Below, in pieces: positions 7,465 to 15,743 of a stretch of 64,000 nucleotides of DNA. Source of the DNA: Methanoculleus sp. (GTDB lineage: Archaea; Halobacteriota; Methanomicrobia; Methanomicrobiales; Methanoculleaceae); assembly GCF_020696975.1 (NCBI RefSeq), contig NZ_JAJGBK010000029.1, positions 171,696 to 235,695 of the forward strand. The letters run 5' to 3'. The notes beneath the pieces were generated by a model. That model ran no database searches. It was not told where the DNA came from and saw nothing but the letters and a program-made list of their open reading frames with translations. Made by a program: the position numbers and the translations under genes. Position 1 is the first letter of the stretch. Every line of letters begins with the position of its first letter.

Positions 7465-9672
7465 ATGCGTACACGTGGCACCATTATCATCCGGGGCATC
7501 GTCCAGGGGGTCGGATTTCGCCCCTTTGTCTATGCAAAGGCCCGGGAATTCGGAATCACCGGGACCGTCAAAAACCTCGGGAGCGAAGTGGAGATCAATG
7601 CATTTGGGGACCGTTTTGAGGAGTTCCTGGCGGCTGTTTCCAGAGGAACACCGTTATCTCACATAGATTCCGTAGATGTCCGGAATTTGCATGGCAACCC
7701 ACCCGATACGTTCAACATCCTTGAGAGTGGTTCCGGAAGCCTCTCGGGGTTCATCCCGACGGATGTTGCCATATGTGACGACTGCATCGCCGACATTCTC
7801 ACACCGGGTGGGCGATATGAGGGCTACTGGGCCACATCCTGCGTCAACTGCGGCCCACGATACAGCATCATCAATACTACCCCTTACGACCGGGAGCGGA
7901 CGTCGATGACGGAGTTCCCGGCCTGCGCCGCCTGCGAGAGCGAGTACACCGACCCGTCGTGCCGGCGCCATCATGCGCAGACGATCGCCTGTGCGGCCTG
8001 CGGGCCGCGTCTCGCCCTTCTCAGGACCGATGGAACGCCGGTAGCGGCAGATCCCATCCGGGAAACGGCGGCGCTCCTCGATGCCGGCTCGATAGTCGCG
8101 ATCCGTGGGATTGGTGGATTCCATATCGCCTGCACCGAAGAGGCGGCCCCTGAGTTGAAGCGCCGCCTGGGCCGGACGGAACAGCCGCTCGCGGTGATGG
8201 CGACCCCTGCGGAGGTGGAGCGGATCGCGGTCGTCTCTGGCGAAGAGCGGGCGATCCTCAACTCCCGGGAACGGCCGATCGTCGTGCTCGATAAGCGGGA
8301 CCCCGCTTCCCTCCCGGGGATCTCAAACCTCCACACCATCGGGTGCATGCTCCCCTACACCGGGCTGCACCACCTCCTCTTTGCAGAACTCGCCCACCCG
8401 CTCCTCATCATGACGAGCGCGAACCTGCCGGGCTACCCGATGACCACCGATCTCGCAACCGCTCTCGAGCGACTTCCCGGGCAGGTGGATTATATCCTCA
8501 CTCACGACCGCCGGATCGTCAACCGGTGCGACGACTCAGTCGTCCGGGACGGCTACATCATCCGGCTCTCCCGTGGTCTCGCCCCGAAGCGGGAGGCGAT
8601 CGATCTCGGCAAAGGGTGCATCCTCGGCGTCGGCCCGGAACTGAACGCGAACATCTCCATCTACAAGAACGGCTTCTGCATCACCTCCCCGCATGTCGGA
8701 AACGTCAGGAACCCCCAGACGCTCGCCTACCTGCAGGAGACGACGGAGAGGCTCGGCACCCTCACCGGCGCACGCTATGACCGGATCGTCCACGACCTCC
8801 ACCCGCAGTTCCTCTCGACCCGCTACGCGAGGGAGGTTGCCGAAGCGACCGGGGCGGAGCTCCTCGCCGTCCAGCACCACCGGGCACACATCGCCGCCGC
8901 GACCCGGGAGGAGTGCGTCGGGATCGCTATCGACGGGGTGGGTTACGGCGATGACGCAACGATCTGGGGTGGCGAGGTATTTGCGGGGAAGGTGCCCCAC
9001 CTCGACCGGGTCGCCCACCTCGAGGTCGTCCCGATGCCGGGCGGCGACCTCGCCACCCGGTTCCCGGAACGGATGCTCTACGGCATCCTCCCCACCGCCG
9101 AAGTCCGGGATCTCCTTGCATCGCGAGGGTGGAGCGATATCGAACTTGCGGTCCTCGTCCGGCAGGTGGAGCGGGGCTTAAACGTCGCCGCGACCTCGAG
9201 CACGGGGAGGGTGCTGGATGCCGCCGCAGCCCTCCTCGGGATCTGCCGGGAGCGGACCTACGACGGCGAGCCGGCGATGAAACTCGAGTCGGCGGCGCAT
9301 GCCGGGAAGGCCTCGGCCTGGGATCTCGAGTTTCTCCGCGACGGTGATTGCGAGGTCCTCTCGACCCGTTCCCTCCTCGCGGAGGCCTTCCGGCGGGCCG
9401 CAGCCGGGGAGCGGGCCGAAGATCTCGCCGCATCGCTCCAGCACAACCTCGCCCGTGGCGTCGCCGCGATGGCCGTCCGGGCGGCAGAAGAGCGGGGGAT
9501 CCCCCGGGTAGCGCTCTCGGGCGGGGTGGCGTACAACAAGGCGATCCGGGAGACGATCCGGGAGGCGGTCCGTGCCGCCGGGCTCGAGTTCGTTATTAAC
9601 CGGGAGTATCCCCTCGGGGACGGGTGCATCAGCTTCGGGCAGGTGGTGTACGGGGGGAGTGTGGAGGAGTAA
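7465..9672 (+). CDS. hypF: carbamoyltransferase HypF, [NiFe]-hydrogenase maturation
   Basis: HypF uses carbamoyl phosphate and ATP to supply the carbamoyl group from which HypE makes the cyanide ligands of [NiFe] hydrogenases. All domains are present over 735 residues: acylphosphatase (1-90, GIVQGVGFRPFVY), a zinc region with four CxxC pairs (CDDC, CVNC, CAAC, CAAC; about 105-180), a YrdC-like domain (about 200-380) and a Kae1-like domain (about 390-735) with QHHRAH and DGVGYGDD. Hydrogenases are central to a hydrogenotrophic methanogen. No other hyp gene is adjacent. The start has a good TATA spacing. Confidence 0.96.
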   Translation: MRTRGTIIIRGIVQGVGFRPFVYAKAREFGITGTVKNLGSEVEINAFGDRFEEFLAAVSRGTPLSHIDSVDVRNLHGNPPDTFNILESGSGSLSGFIPTDVAICDDCIADILTPGGRYEGYWATSCVNCGPRYSIINTTPYDRERTSMTEFPACAACESEYTDPSCRRHHAQTIACAACGPRLALLRTDGTPVAADPIRETAALLDAGSIVAIRGIGGFHIACTEEAAPELKRRLGRTEQPLAVMATPAEVERIAVVSGEERAILNSRERPIVVLDKRDPASLPGISNLHTIGCMLPYTGLHHLLFAELAHPLLIMTSANLPGYPMTTDLATALERLPGQVDYILTHDRRIVNRCDDSVVRDGYIIRLSRGLAPKREAIDLGKGCILGVGPELNANISIYKNGFCITSPHVGNVRNPQTLAYLQETTERLGTLTGARYDRIVHDLHPQFLSTRYAREVAEATGAELLAVQHHRAHIAAATREECVGIAIDGVGYGDDATIWGGEVFAGKVPHLDRVAHLEVVPMPGGDLATRFPERMLYGILPTAEVRDLLASRGWSDIELAVLVRQVERGLNVAATSSTGRVLDAAAALLGICRERTYDGEPAMKLESAAHAGKASAWDLEFLRDGDCEVLSTRSLLAEAFRRAAAGERAEDLAASLQHNLARGVAAMAVRAAEERGIPRVALSGGVAYNKAIRETIREAVRAAGLEFVINREYPLGDGCISFGQVVYGGSVEE

Positions 9673-9962
9673 GGAGGGCGGGTTCGGCTGCCCCGGACGA
9701 TGGGTACTGGTGGAGGAACTCCCTTCGACCATCGGCATCAGGCTCCTCCGCCATCACGGCGTCGGACGGGTGGGGACGGTCCGCCGATTGCGCACATCCC
9801 GGGAGGCGGCGCCGATCGCGACGTTTTGCCCCCGAAGGAGACGGTTCCGGCCTCCACGCCTCCTGCAGGGGAGATGCGATTAGAGTACGGGTTGCATGAT
9901 TAGTACGTCGCGGTGGCCGTAAAAGAGATATAGTAATTCTCGAAATTCCTCAACGATACGCT
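9673..9962. other. non-coding spacer with promoter for the secreted-protein gene
   Basis: No convincing gene lies in these 290 bases; the open frames here are GC-driven continuations. The right end turns AT-rich and has a TATA-like element (gatatagtaa, about 9926-9935) roughly 30 bases before the next ATG. Confidence 0.5.
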
Positions 9963-10436
9963 ATGAGACTGATTGGAATCGCAACAATTATCATGGTGGT
10001 CGTGGCGCTGCTGACCCCGGCCGTCGGAGCACAGGAGATAGAGAACGGCAACTACGTCGTGACCCCCGGGGAGACGACGTTCAAGGAGAGACTACTGCTC
10101 ACGTCGACGAACGTCGGCGGCATCGTCATGCCGATGAACGCCGGCAGCATCAAACAGGGCGGGTCGGACTTGTACTCGTTCAACGTTCCCGTAGGCACGA
10201 CGGAGCGCACCGTCGATCTGAACTGGGGCAATCCGTCCAACTCGCTTCGTCTGACGATTTTCACGCCGATCGCCACGCTCGGGCCGTACTACGACTCGGC
10301 CGACGGCACCGTGAACGGGAGGATATGCTTGAACATAAAGCACTCCTCCGGTGCGTTGCACCCCGGAACGTGGTACTTCGAGGTCTACGGCGACCGCGTG
10401 ACCGGGACCCAGGGCTACACGTTCGTCTGGTGGTGA
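9963..10436 (+). CDS. small secreted protein, unknown function
   Basis: The 157-residue product begins with a clear signal peptide (MRLIGIATIIMVVVALLTP, with AVGAQ as probable cleavage site). The mature part is beta-rich (GSDLYSFNVPVGTTERTVDL, LTIFTPIATLG, GTWYFEVYGDRVTGTQGYTF). It resembles, at a distance, pre-peptidase C-terminal (PPC) or jelly-roll domains that bind or present exported proteins; this is inference. The regulator-like gene follows 40 bases later on the same strand, and the two may form a unit. No cysteine pair or catalytic motif was seen. Confidence 0.7.
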   Translation: MRLIGIATIIMVVVALLTPAVGAQEIENGNYVVTPGETTFKERLLLTSTNVGGIVMPMNAGSIKQGGSDLYSFNVPVGTTERTVDLNWGNPSNSLRLTIFTPIATLGPYYDSADGTVNGRICLNIKHSSGALHPGTWYFEVYGDRVTGTQGYTFVWW

Positions 10437-10476
10437 ATAGCAAAACGTTGAACACTTCTTCCGGCGATCATTCAGT

Positions 10477-11302
10477 ATGATGCGGTGGAGTCGGATCTTC
10501 TCCCTTCTTTTCGTCGCTGTGGTCCTCGCAAAGCTTGCACTCCCGGGCCACGGTAACCGCCGGTTACGAGATCGAACCGGGGAAGTACTCCAGCGAGGTA
10601 CACGACCTCACTGGCGAGAGGTATGACTTCGAGAAGAACATACTCTGGGACTTGCCGCTCTGGGCGGTGCTACCCTATGTCATGCTCACATTCTTCCCCG
10701 TGTGCTTCTTCCCCGGCGAATTTGTTTACTTTCTCTTCCTAACGTTCGGCTACCGACGGGTGACACAGCGCACAATTCTCGACGACGACCTCCGGCGTGA
10801 CCTCTACCGGCAGATCGCCGCCTATCCGGGCATCGAGACCGGGGAACTCAACGAGCTTACGGGTGTCTCGCGAAGTCGGCTCCGGTATCACCTCGCCATG
10901 CTCGCCAGGGAAGGAAAGGTGGCCACCGTCTGTCACCGGGGCCGCTACGGGCACTTCGCAAGGAACCAGAGGCACACCGCGTTTGAACAGCGCATCCAGA
11001 TCGTCCTACGGGAGGAAATTTCCCAGGTGATGCTCGGGCGTCTCCTCGAATCCATGGAGGTGGACCGGAACGATCTCTCGGAACGGCTTGGAATCTCCGG
11101 TCGGATAGCCTCGGATAGGATGCGGGAGTTCAAGGGAGACGGGATCGTCGTCACGGAGAGGGATGGACGGTTCGTCCGCTACCGGCTCTCCGAAGCTGCC
11201 CGGGAGTTCTTCGACAGGCATCCGGAAGCTCTCCGCCTCCCCGGCCATCCCGGCACGGAGAGTTATCCCGCCGAAATGGGTCGCGAGATCTCGTCGGGCT
11301 AA
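10477..11302 (+). CDS. membrane-anchored winged-helix regulator, probable frameshift after the signal sequence
   Basis: An ATG at 10477 opens a typical signal peptide (MMRWSRIFSLLFVAVVLAKL) in one frame; the rest of the protein reads in the next frame from about 10535. Removing one base in the ctcccggg stretch near 10540-10547 joins them smoothly (ALP-ATVTAGYEIEPGKY). The joined protein has a short extracytoplasmic segment of about 35 residues. A hydrophobic hairpin or membrane segment follows (LWAVLPYVMLTFFPVCFFPG), then two tandem winged-helix units (TGELNELTGVSRSRLRYHL and RNDLSERLGISGRIASDRM). This is the architecture of a one-component membrane sensor. Without the shift, translation could begin at TTG 10535 and lack the signal peptide. 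Confidence 0.7.
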
Positions 11303-11747
11303 ATTCCAGCGCGCGGGTCCGTATACCTGTCTTGCGGCCGTCACGCTCCGTCATCGAGATCCGATCTCGCATGAGAGGAAACCACTCGCAGTACCGCTTA
11401 TCACGAACCCATCCCAAGAAAAGTCGTGGTTTTCACCTTCATCCCACCCATCGATGAGATAAGAAAATCCGGGTATAGGAGTGAGCTCGCATTTCCAATA
11501 CCTTAACGTGAATTGTCCTGCCCTGCGTATGCAGGAGAGCGTTTCCGCACTGCGCTTCTCTCCCACAAAATGTAAATAACGAGCATGGTAAGGAGACCCC
11601 TATCGGGCTTAGTTGCCAAGGACCATCCCACTGCAGGGAAATAATACCACTGTAACAGGGAGCCAGATCAGAATACCCAGGAGAGATCTTTTAAGCCCCC
11701 AATTACACCACGAATGACTTCGAAACCACCTAATTCCCGCTGATACA
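11303..11747. other. intergenic region without a supported gene
   Basis: These 445 bases have lower GC than their surroundings. A 71-codon minus-strand frame (11351-11566) has no recognisable features and no ribosome binding site, so it is not called. Nothing else was identified. Confidence 0.5.
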
Positions 11748-11945
11748 TCAGGTAGTTCCCAAAGGAGACAAAAACATCATGGGGCCAATATAAAGCCAGT
11801 TAACGACCGGATTTTGAATACCGTCTAGGTGAGGGAAAAAAGTACGTTCAACGAACCACAGAAGAACAATCCAGGCGATTGCCAATAGTACCCCGAGTAC
11901 TGCTCCCCCTGCCCGGCTCGATTTTTCATTTGAATCGTTCTCCAT
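11748..11945 (-). CDS. small membrane protein, two predicted TM segments
   Basis: The 65-residue product starts at the ATG at 11945 (MENDSNEKSS), which directly precedes two hydrophobic segments (AVLGVLLAIAWIVLLWFVE and VVNWLYIGPMMFLSPLG). The frame is open further upstream, but that part is unlike a protein. It lies about 60 bases downstream of the thioredoxin-CcdA gene on the same strand and could be co-transcribed. Small two-TM proteins of this look are common in methanogens; the function is unknown. Confidence 0.5.
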   Translation of the reverse strand: MENDSNEKSSRAGGAVLGVLLAIAWIVLLWFVERTFFPHLDGIQNPVVNWLYIGPMMFLSPLGTT

Positions 11946-12006
11946 TTGGTGTAGTGAAATCGTTCTATGGGCGAGGGTGTGCGTCAATTGTAGATAAGAT
12001 GGCCGT

Positions 12007-13017
12007 TTACCCCCAGAAAATGATCCAGAACCCAAATCCAATCAGAATAATTCCGCTGGCGGCTTTAATGACATCCCGATATTCTCTGATTCTGCTTGAC
12101 GAACCGTATCCCCCGAGGACTCCGACACCGACGAACGGCGTGAGCACCCCCGCCCCAAAAACGAGCAGAAGCGATAGATCCTGCACGGACCCCTCGATCA
12201 AGATTTTGCTCAGCAGGACGAGAATCATCGGTGCAGCACACGGGGCCTTGACAATCGAGAATATCATGCCCAGGACGAACAAGCCGACAAGGGTGGTCGA
12301 GTGCCGTTGTATAGCGGATCGGATATAACCGTCTGCAGAGAGCGGGAGCTGTATCAACCCAAGCAGGTTCAACCCGGTGAGTACCGTGATCAGTCCCGCC
12401 GCGACGGCGAGGTACGGGCCGAAGCCGCCGAGCGACATCCCCACCAACAGGAAGCAGCACCCCATGACGATGTACGCGGCGACCAGCCCCAGGCCGAATA
12501 TCATGGAGTTAAGGAGGCTGCTTCTCAAGCCATTGCCCGATCCGGTGGTATACACCAGTATGAACCCGAGTATCGCCATCAGACAGGGTGAAAAGCCGGA
12601 GAAAAGACCTAGAGAATAGGCAAATGAGATGTTCCAGTTTATCGGCGGCGAGTCCGTTTCCGATTCGGCTCCGGATAACGATATCTCGATCGCCGCCCTG
12701 ATGCTCTCCTCGGTGATCTCCTCTTTGGGAATTTTAATAGTGCCGTTCACGACCACGGCCGGCACATTGGTAAAGTCATATTGGAGCCACCGATCCCATC
12801 CATCCGGTGTATTGACGTCGATCCGTTCAGCAATCAGAACATCATCATAGGTTTTCTCAAAGCCGACGATAATAGAATCGGTCTGTTTACATGGGGGACA
12901 TCCAGGTGCATGAAAATATTCGATGTGAATAGCAGATGCACTGGCACAGGGGATCAGACCAATGAGACCTACCACAACCGTGACGGCAACTATTACATTC
13001 ATTAACCAGTGAGCCAT
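12007..13017 (-). CDS. thioredoxin-like/CcdA (DsbD-type) fusion, thiol-disulfide membrane protein
   Basis: The 336-residue protein has an N-terminal signal or anchor (about 1-27), then an exported thioredoxin-like domain (about 28-115). Its active site is GCPPC and its cis-Pro region is NVPAVVVNG. A CcdA-type transporter domain with about six membrane segments follows (about 130-336), with the two conserved intramembrane cysteines in FSPCLM and KAPCAAPM. By family it would carry electrons across the membrane to keep exported disulfides reduced or isomerised. The two halves are usually separate genes in archaea, or arranged the other way round as in DsbD. Neighbouring secreted proteins with cysteines (the metalloprotease and Ig-like proteins) are plausible clients. 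Confidence 0.85.
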   Translation of the reverse strand: MAHWLMNVIVAVTVVVGLIGLIPCASASAIHIEYFHAPGCPPCKQTDSIIVGFEKTYDDVLIAERIDVNTPDGWDRWLQYDFTNVPAVVVNGTIKIPKEEITEESIRAAIEISLSGAESETDSPPINWNISFAYSLGLFSGFSPCLMAILGFILVYTTGSGNGLRSSLLNSMIFGLGLVAAYIVMGCCFLLVGMSLGGFGPYLAVAAGLITVLTGLNLLGLIQLPLSADGYIRSAIQRHSTTLVGLFVLGMIFSIVKAPCAAPMILVLLSKILIEGSVQDLSLLLVFGAGVLTPFVGVGVLGGYGSSSRIREYRDVIKAASGIILIGFGFWIIFWG

Positions 13018-13196
13018 GATATCAAGGCCATTTGCCTGAGATCAGTATGCTGGAAAGTACTCTCAGATCTGTGTTTCCATGTCTATACATTCATTCGGTT
13101 CCCAATCCGTCGATTACCAAGCTTATGCTCTCCGCTATGACAAGAGGGGGAAGCAACTGATGGTAGTTTCGTATCCTGCATGGAAAAAGCACAATA

Positions 13197-13694
13197 TCAC
13201 CTTCTCTTTCTCCGACGGAACTTCAGAAAGATCAATAATACTCCCAATACTCCGATGATACCTATTATGTACCCAAGTGCATTTTCGATCAGATAGCCCA
13301 AGACTATGATCAGCAGCGGTGGAGGTGGTCCACTGCGAATGGTCACGTTCAGAGATTTTTCCGCTTGGTTTCCGAGGTTATCGGTCGCTATGACCGTGAT
13401 TTTGTTCTTCCCCGAAGAAACCGGTACAGGGCATGCGAACTCCATCCCGTTCCCACACGAAACCTCCCCTATTTCGCTCTGGATGACCACGCTCCGTATA
13501 CCGGAAGGGGCATCGACCTCGCCATGAACCGTAACGTGAGGCGGAACGACGTCGATCCAGACTTCATCACCCTCTTTCGGGAAGGTGATGATGAGATTTA
13601 TCTCCTCATCGCCGGGTACCGGGTTTATTGCAGGAAACGCAATGATCATCAGTACGGCAACAATCAGTACGGCAACAATCAAAGCTATGCGCAT
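13197..13694 (-). CDS. Ig-like surface protein, paralog A (internally shortened)
   Basis: The 165-residue product begins at ATG 13694 (MRIALIVAVL) with a signal anchor. One Ig-like domain follows (about 38-110; FPKEGDEVWIDVVPPHVTV ending in ATDNLGNQAEKSLNV, with a Cys pair SCGNGMEFAC). The protein ends in a membrane segment and a basic tail RRRKRR. It is closely related to the gene at 17027-17783 but lacks two blocks. The segment between PPPP and YLIENALG and the one between ENALG and GIIGVLG are both missing, which removes a carboxypeptidase-regulatory-like beta domain. A role in cell-surface adhesion or envelope is inferred. Confidence 0.7.
   Translation of the reverse strand: MRIALIVAVLIVAVLMIIAFPAINPVPGDEEINLIITFPKEGDEVWIDVVPPHVTVHGEVDAPSGIRSVVIQSEIGEVSCGNGMEFACPVPVSSGKNKITVIATDNLGNQAEKSLNVTIRSGPPPPLLIIVLGYLIENALGYIIGIIGVLGVLLIFLKFRRRKRR
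13651..13680. repeat. 15-bp tandem duplication inside the signal sequence of paralog A
   Basis: The unit agtacggcaacaatc occurs twice in a row (13651-13665 and 13666-13680). It adds five residues (VAVLI-type) to the hydrophobic core. Paralog B has only one related unit at the equivalent place. Confidence 0.85.
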
Positions 13695-13737
13695 AGCCGA
13701 TCCAATCCCAAAAATTGGTTGAGGATCAACCTCACGG

Positions 13738-15090
13738 CTATTTGAACGGGTCGAGAATCCCATTTCCATTCCAATCACCCCAACCAATGAAGTTCTTAGT
13801 TGATGGGCTCGGACCAGCGTTAAGAACAGAGTTCCTCATAATGAACATGTTTAACGGACTGCAACCCTCATGATGTTGATTCGTATATTTGTCGTGCATC
13901 GGGCTGACGGCAAGATCGCTGTACTGTCCACAGAATGAACTACCACTATATTCATCAAGGGCGCCATAGAGGTGGTATATCTCGTGCGCATAAACGCCAG
14001 ATGGCGTTTGGGTAAGCGGAGTGTTAGGCAATCCTGGATACCAGTATGAAATCACGGCCATGTCTGCGTAACCCGTGCTAGTGCCTGTTGCATAACAGCC
14101 CTGATTGTCATGCGTTAGGTAGACAATCACGACCTGATCTGCTCCAGCCCAGCTTTTAATCGATCTTGCCATTTGCTCAGTAGCAGCGTAGCCCGTACCA
14201 GTGTAGCCGAGGTTTCTTGCTGCTGTTACCATCCATCCATTCGGGCCCCAGGAGCTGGAATGATCGCCCTGATTCTGTCCAGAAACAGTTACGGTCAAGA
14301 AACCGCCGTCGTTGACAAGGTTAGCGGCCGCAGGCGCTTGGTTGCGAATTGCCGTTGTCGCGGAGCTTAAGCCGCTCAATGCAGCATTCCGATTCGATTG
14401 GATCCAGGTTCCCTGAAAGCCTGAGACCGGGGTCGTGAAGTCCACGAATATATATAAATAGTAGGCTTTTCCAGTCGCGTGGGGTGCTGATTGCGATGAA
14501 GGGCTGACATACGATGAAGGGCTGACATAGAGAGAGCTACCTGTAGAGCTATCTATACGGCTATCAAGCGCAGAAGCTCCTGCGATACCGAGATGGCCGT
14601 CCTGAATAATTCTCGCAATTTGCTCTCTGTGCGCTCTGACGTATCGATCCACTTCATCAGCATTAAGTCCTAAAACAAGCCCCAACTCCTCTCCAAATTT
14701 GTCCAAGTTCGGTATTAGATAGTAACGATTGTCTACATCATAGTAATTGACCAACACCTGTTCTTCAAGAATTTGGGAATATTTCTTGACTTCCTCTTCA
14801 GATAAGCCCCACTTCAACTCTTCATTCCAAGAGCTCAGATAGCTTACCGTATCTTGGATAATCACTCTGTCATCGTGCTCCATCTCCATAGATTCTGCTT
14901 TTAGCAGTATCTCTAACGGTATCGGTTCCGGCGCGGGCACATCGACACCAACAATGAGGATTGGTCCCTCATCAATGTCGGTTGGACCCGCATATCTCCC
15001 ATTACTTGCACTCACCACCGGCACCATCGCAATACTTATCAACAGTACAGCAAAGAGTACGGAAAATGCTCGCATTCCAATTTTTTCCAT
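13738..15090 (-). CDS. secreted HEXXH zinc metalloprotease-like protein
   Basis: The 450-residue product has a signal peptide (MEKIGMRAFSVLFAVLLISI, cleavage near VVSAS). A helical N-terminal region follows (about 50-165), perhaps a propeptide. A Ser-rich linker contains a duplicated YVSPSS unit. The catalytic-looking domain bears HEIYH at about residues 369-373 within AHEIYHLYGALDEYSG, typical of zinc metallopeptidases. The C-terminus ends in DWNGNGILDP, which resembles a calcium-binding loop. Base and codon use are more AT-rich than the core genes around it. It lies directly upstream of Ig-like paralog A, with 43 bases between them. The exact peptidase family and substrate are not known. 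Confidence 0.72.
   Translation of the reverse strand: MEKIGMRAFSVLFAVLLISIAMVPVVSASNGRYAGPTDIDEGPILIVGVDVPAPEPIPLEILLKAESMEMEHDDRVIIQDTVSYLSSWNEELKWGLSEEEVKKYSQILEEQVLVNYYDVDNRYYLIPNLDKFGEELGLVLGLNADEVDRYVRAHREQIARIIQDGHLGIAGASALDSRIDSSTGSSLYVSPSSYVSPSSQSAPHATGKAYYLYIFVDFTTPVSGFQGTWIQSNRNAALSGLSSATTAIRNQAPAAANLVNDGGFLTVTVSGQNQGDHSSSWGPNGWMVTAARNLGYTGTGYAATEQMARSIKSWAGADQVVIVYLTHDNQGCYATGTSTGYADMAVISYWYPGLPNTPLTQTPSGVYAHEIYHLYGALDEYSGSSFCGQYSDLAVSPMHDKYTNQHHEGCSPLNMFIMRNSVLNAGPSPSTKNFIGWGDWNGNGILDPFK
14494..14529. repeat. 18-bp in-frame tandem duplication in the metalloprotease linker
   Basis: The unit cgatgaagggctgacata is present twice without interruption and encodes two copies of YVSPSS (read on the minus strand). 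It is likely a recent slippage product, and copy number may vary between strains. Confidence 0.88.
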
Positions 15091-15179
15091 TCATGTGACT
15101 TTCTCCTGTAACATCCCCGGAGGCAAAGGAGAAAATCCATAAATATGTGAAATACAAATATCTCCCTAGCCTTCGGGCC

Positions 15180-15228
15180 GTGGAGGGTTCATCCTATCCG
15201 TGCAAGGGCGGGTGAACCTCCACCATGG
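15180..15228. repeat. imperfect inverted repeat upstream of the metalloprotease
   Basis: The arms gtggagggttca and tgaacctccac flank about 20 bases. The element lies between the metalloprotease gene and the shared leader sequence, in the presumed 5' leader of the mRNA. It could be an RNA hairpin or a scar at the junction of an insertion. Confidence 0.5.
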
Positions 15229-15243
15229 TGCGAACGCTATTTT

Positions 15244-15315
15244 GAGCATCCGCATGGGAACATCAACGTTCCGATAATTATAGATTACGGCCATAGCGGC
15301 GACATGTCAGTCGGT
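15244..15315 (-). promoter_or_regulatory. shared promoter/leader sequence, copy 1 (now upstream of the metalloprotease)
   Basis: About 72 bases match 17803-17874 at roughly three quarters of positions, including the blocks agcatccg, tcaacgtt and ggcgac. On the minus strand it contains an AT-rich element (taatctataattatc) suited as a TATA box firing toward 15090. In copy 2 the equivalent sequence sits directly before the Ig-like gene; here about 1.5 kb carrying the metalloprotease separates it from paralog A. The following 15316-15743 holds no gene I can support. Confidence 0.6.
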
Positions 15316-15743
15316 CGTTTGCAAAAATGAGGGAATTCACCCGGGTGATGGGCGCAATTGCCGATGAAAAGGAGACATAGTTTTACGCTTACTCGAAAAA
15401 ACGACTGCAATATCCGTAATCCGATCCTGATGACAGACGTGCGCTCCGGCAAGGAACGAGAACTATCATCCCATTTTCCTGATATTTCTCCCGTGCAAAT
15501 GCGATATCTCCGGATCGAGATCCGCAAGCATGGCTCCCCTCGCAGAGCTCCGCCGACCGGTCATCCCGAGGAGCCCATCTCCATCTCTCCCCGATCTCAT
15601 TCCTAGGACTTCTTGGAAGATTTTACTGTCATGGGGGAGAACCGGCATGGATGAGAATGGCCACCGGAAAGAGGAGAGGATTGTGGAGGGGACTAATGGT
15701 AATGTTTCGCATACCCTCCAGATCCCCCATCACAAAAAGCCAG

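Noticed and set aside
11351..11566. 71-codon minus-strand frame in the 11.3-11.7 kb gap
   Set aside because: No recognisable domain, no ribosome binding site and no conserved pattern; it looks like chance in intergenic DNA.
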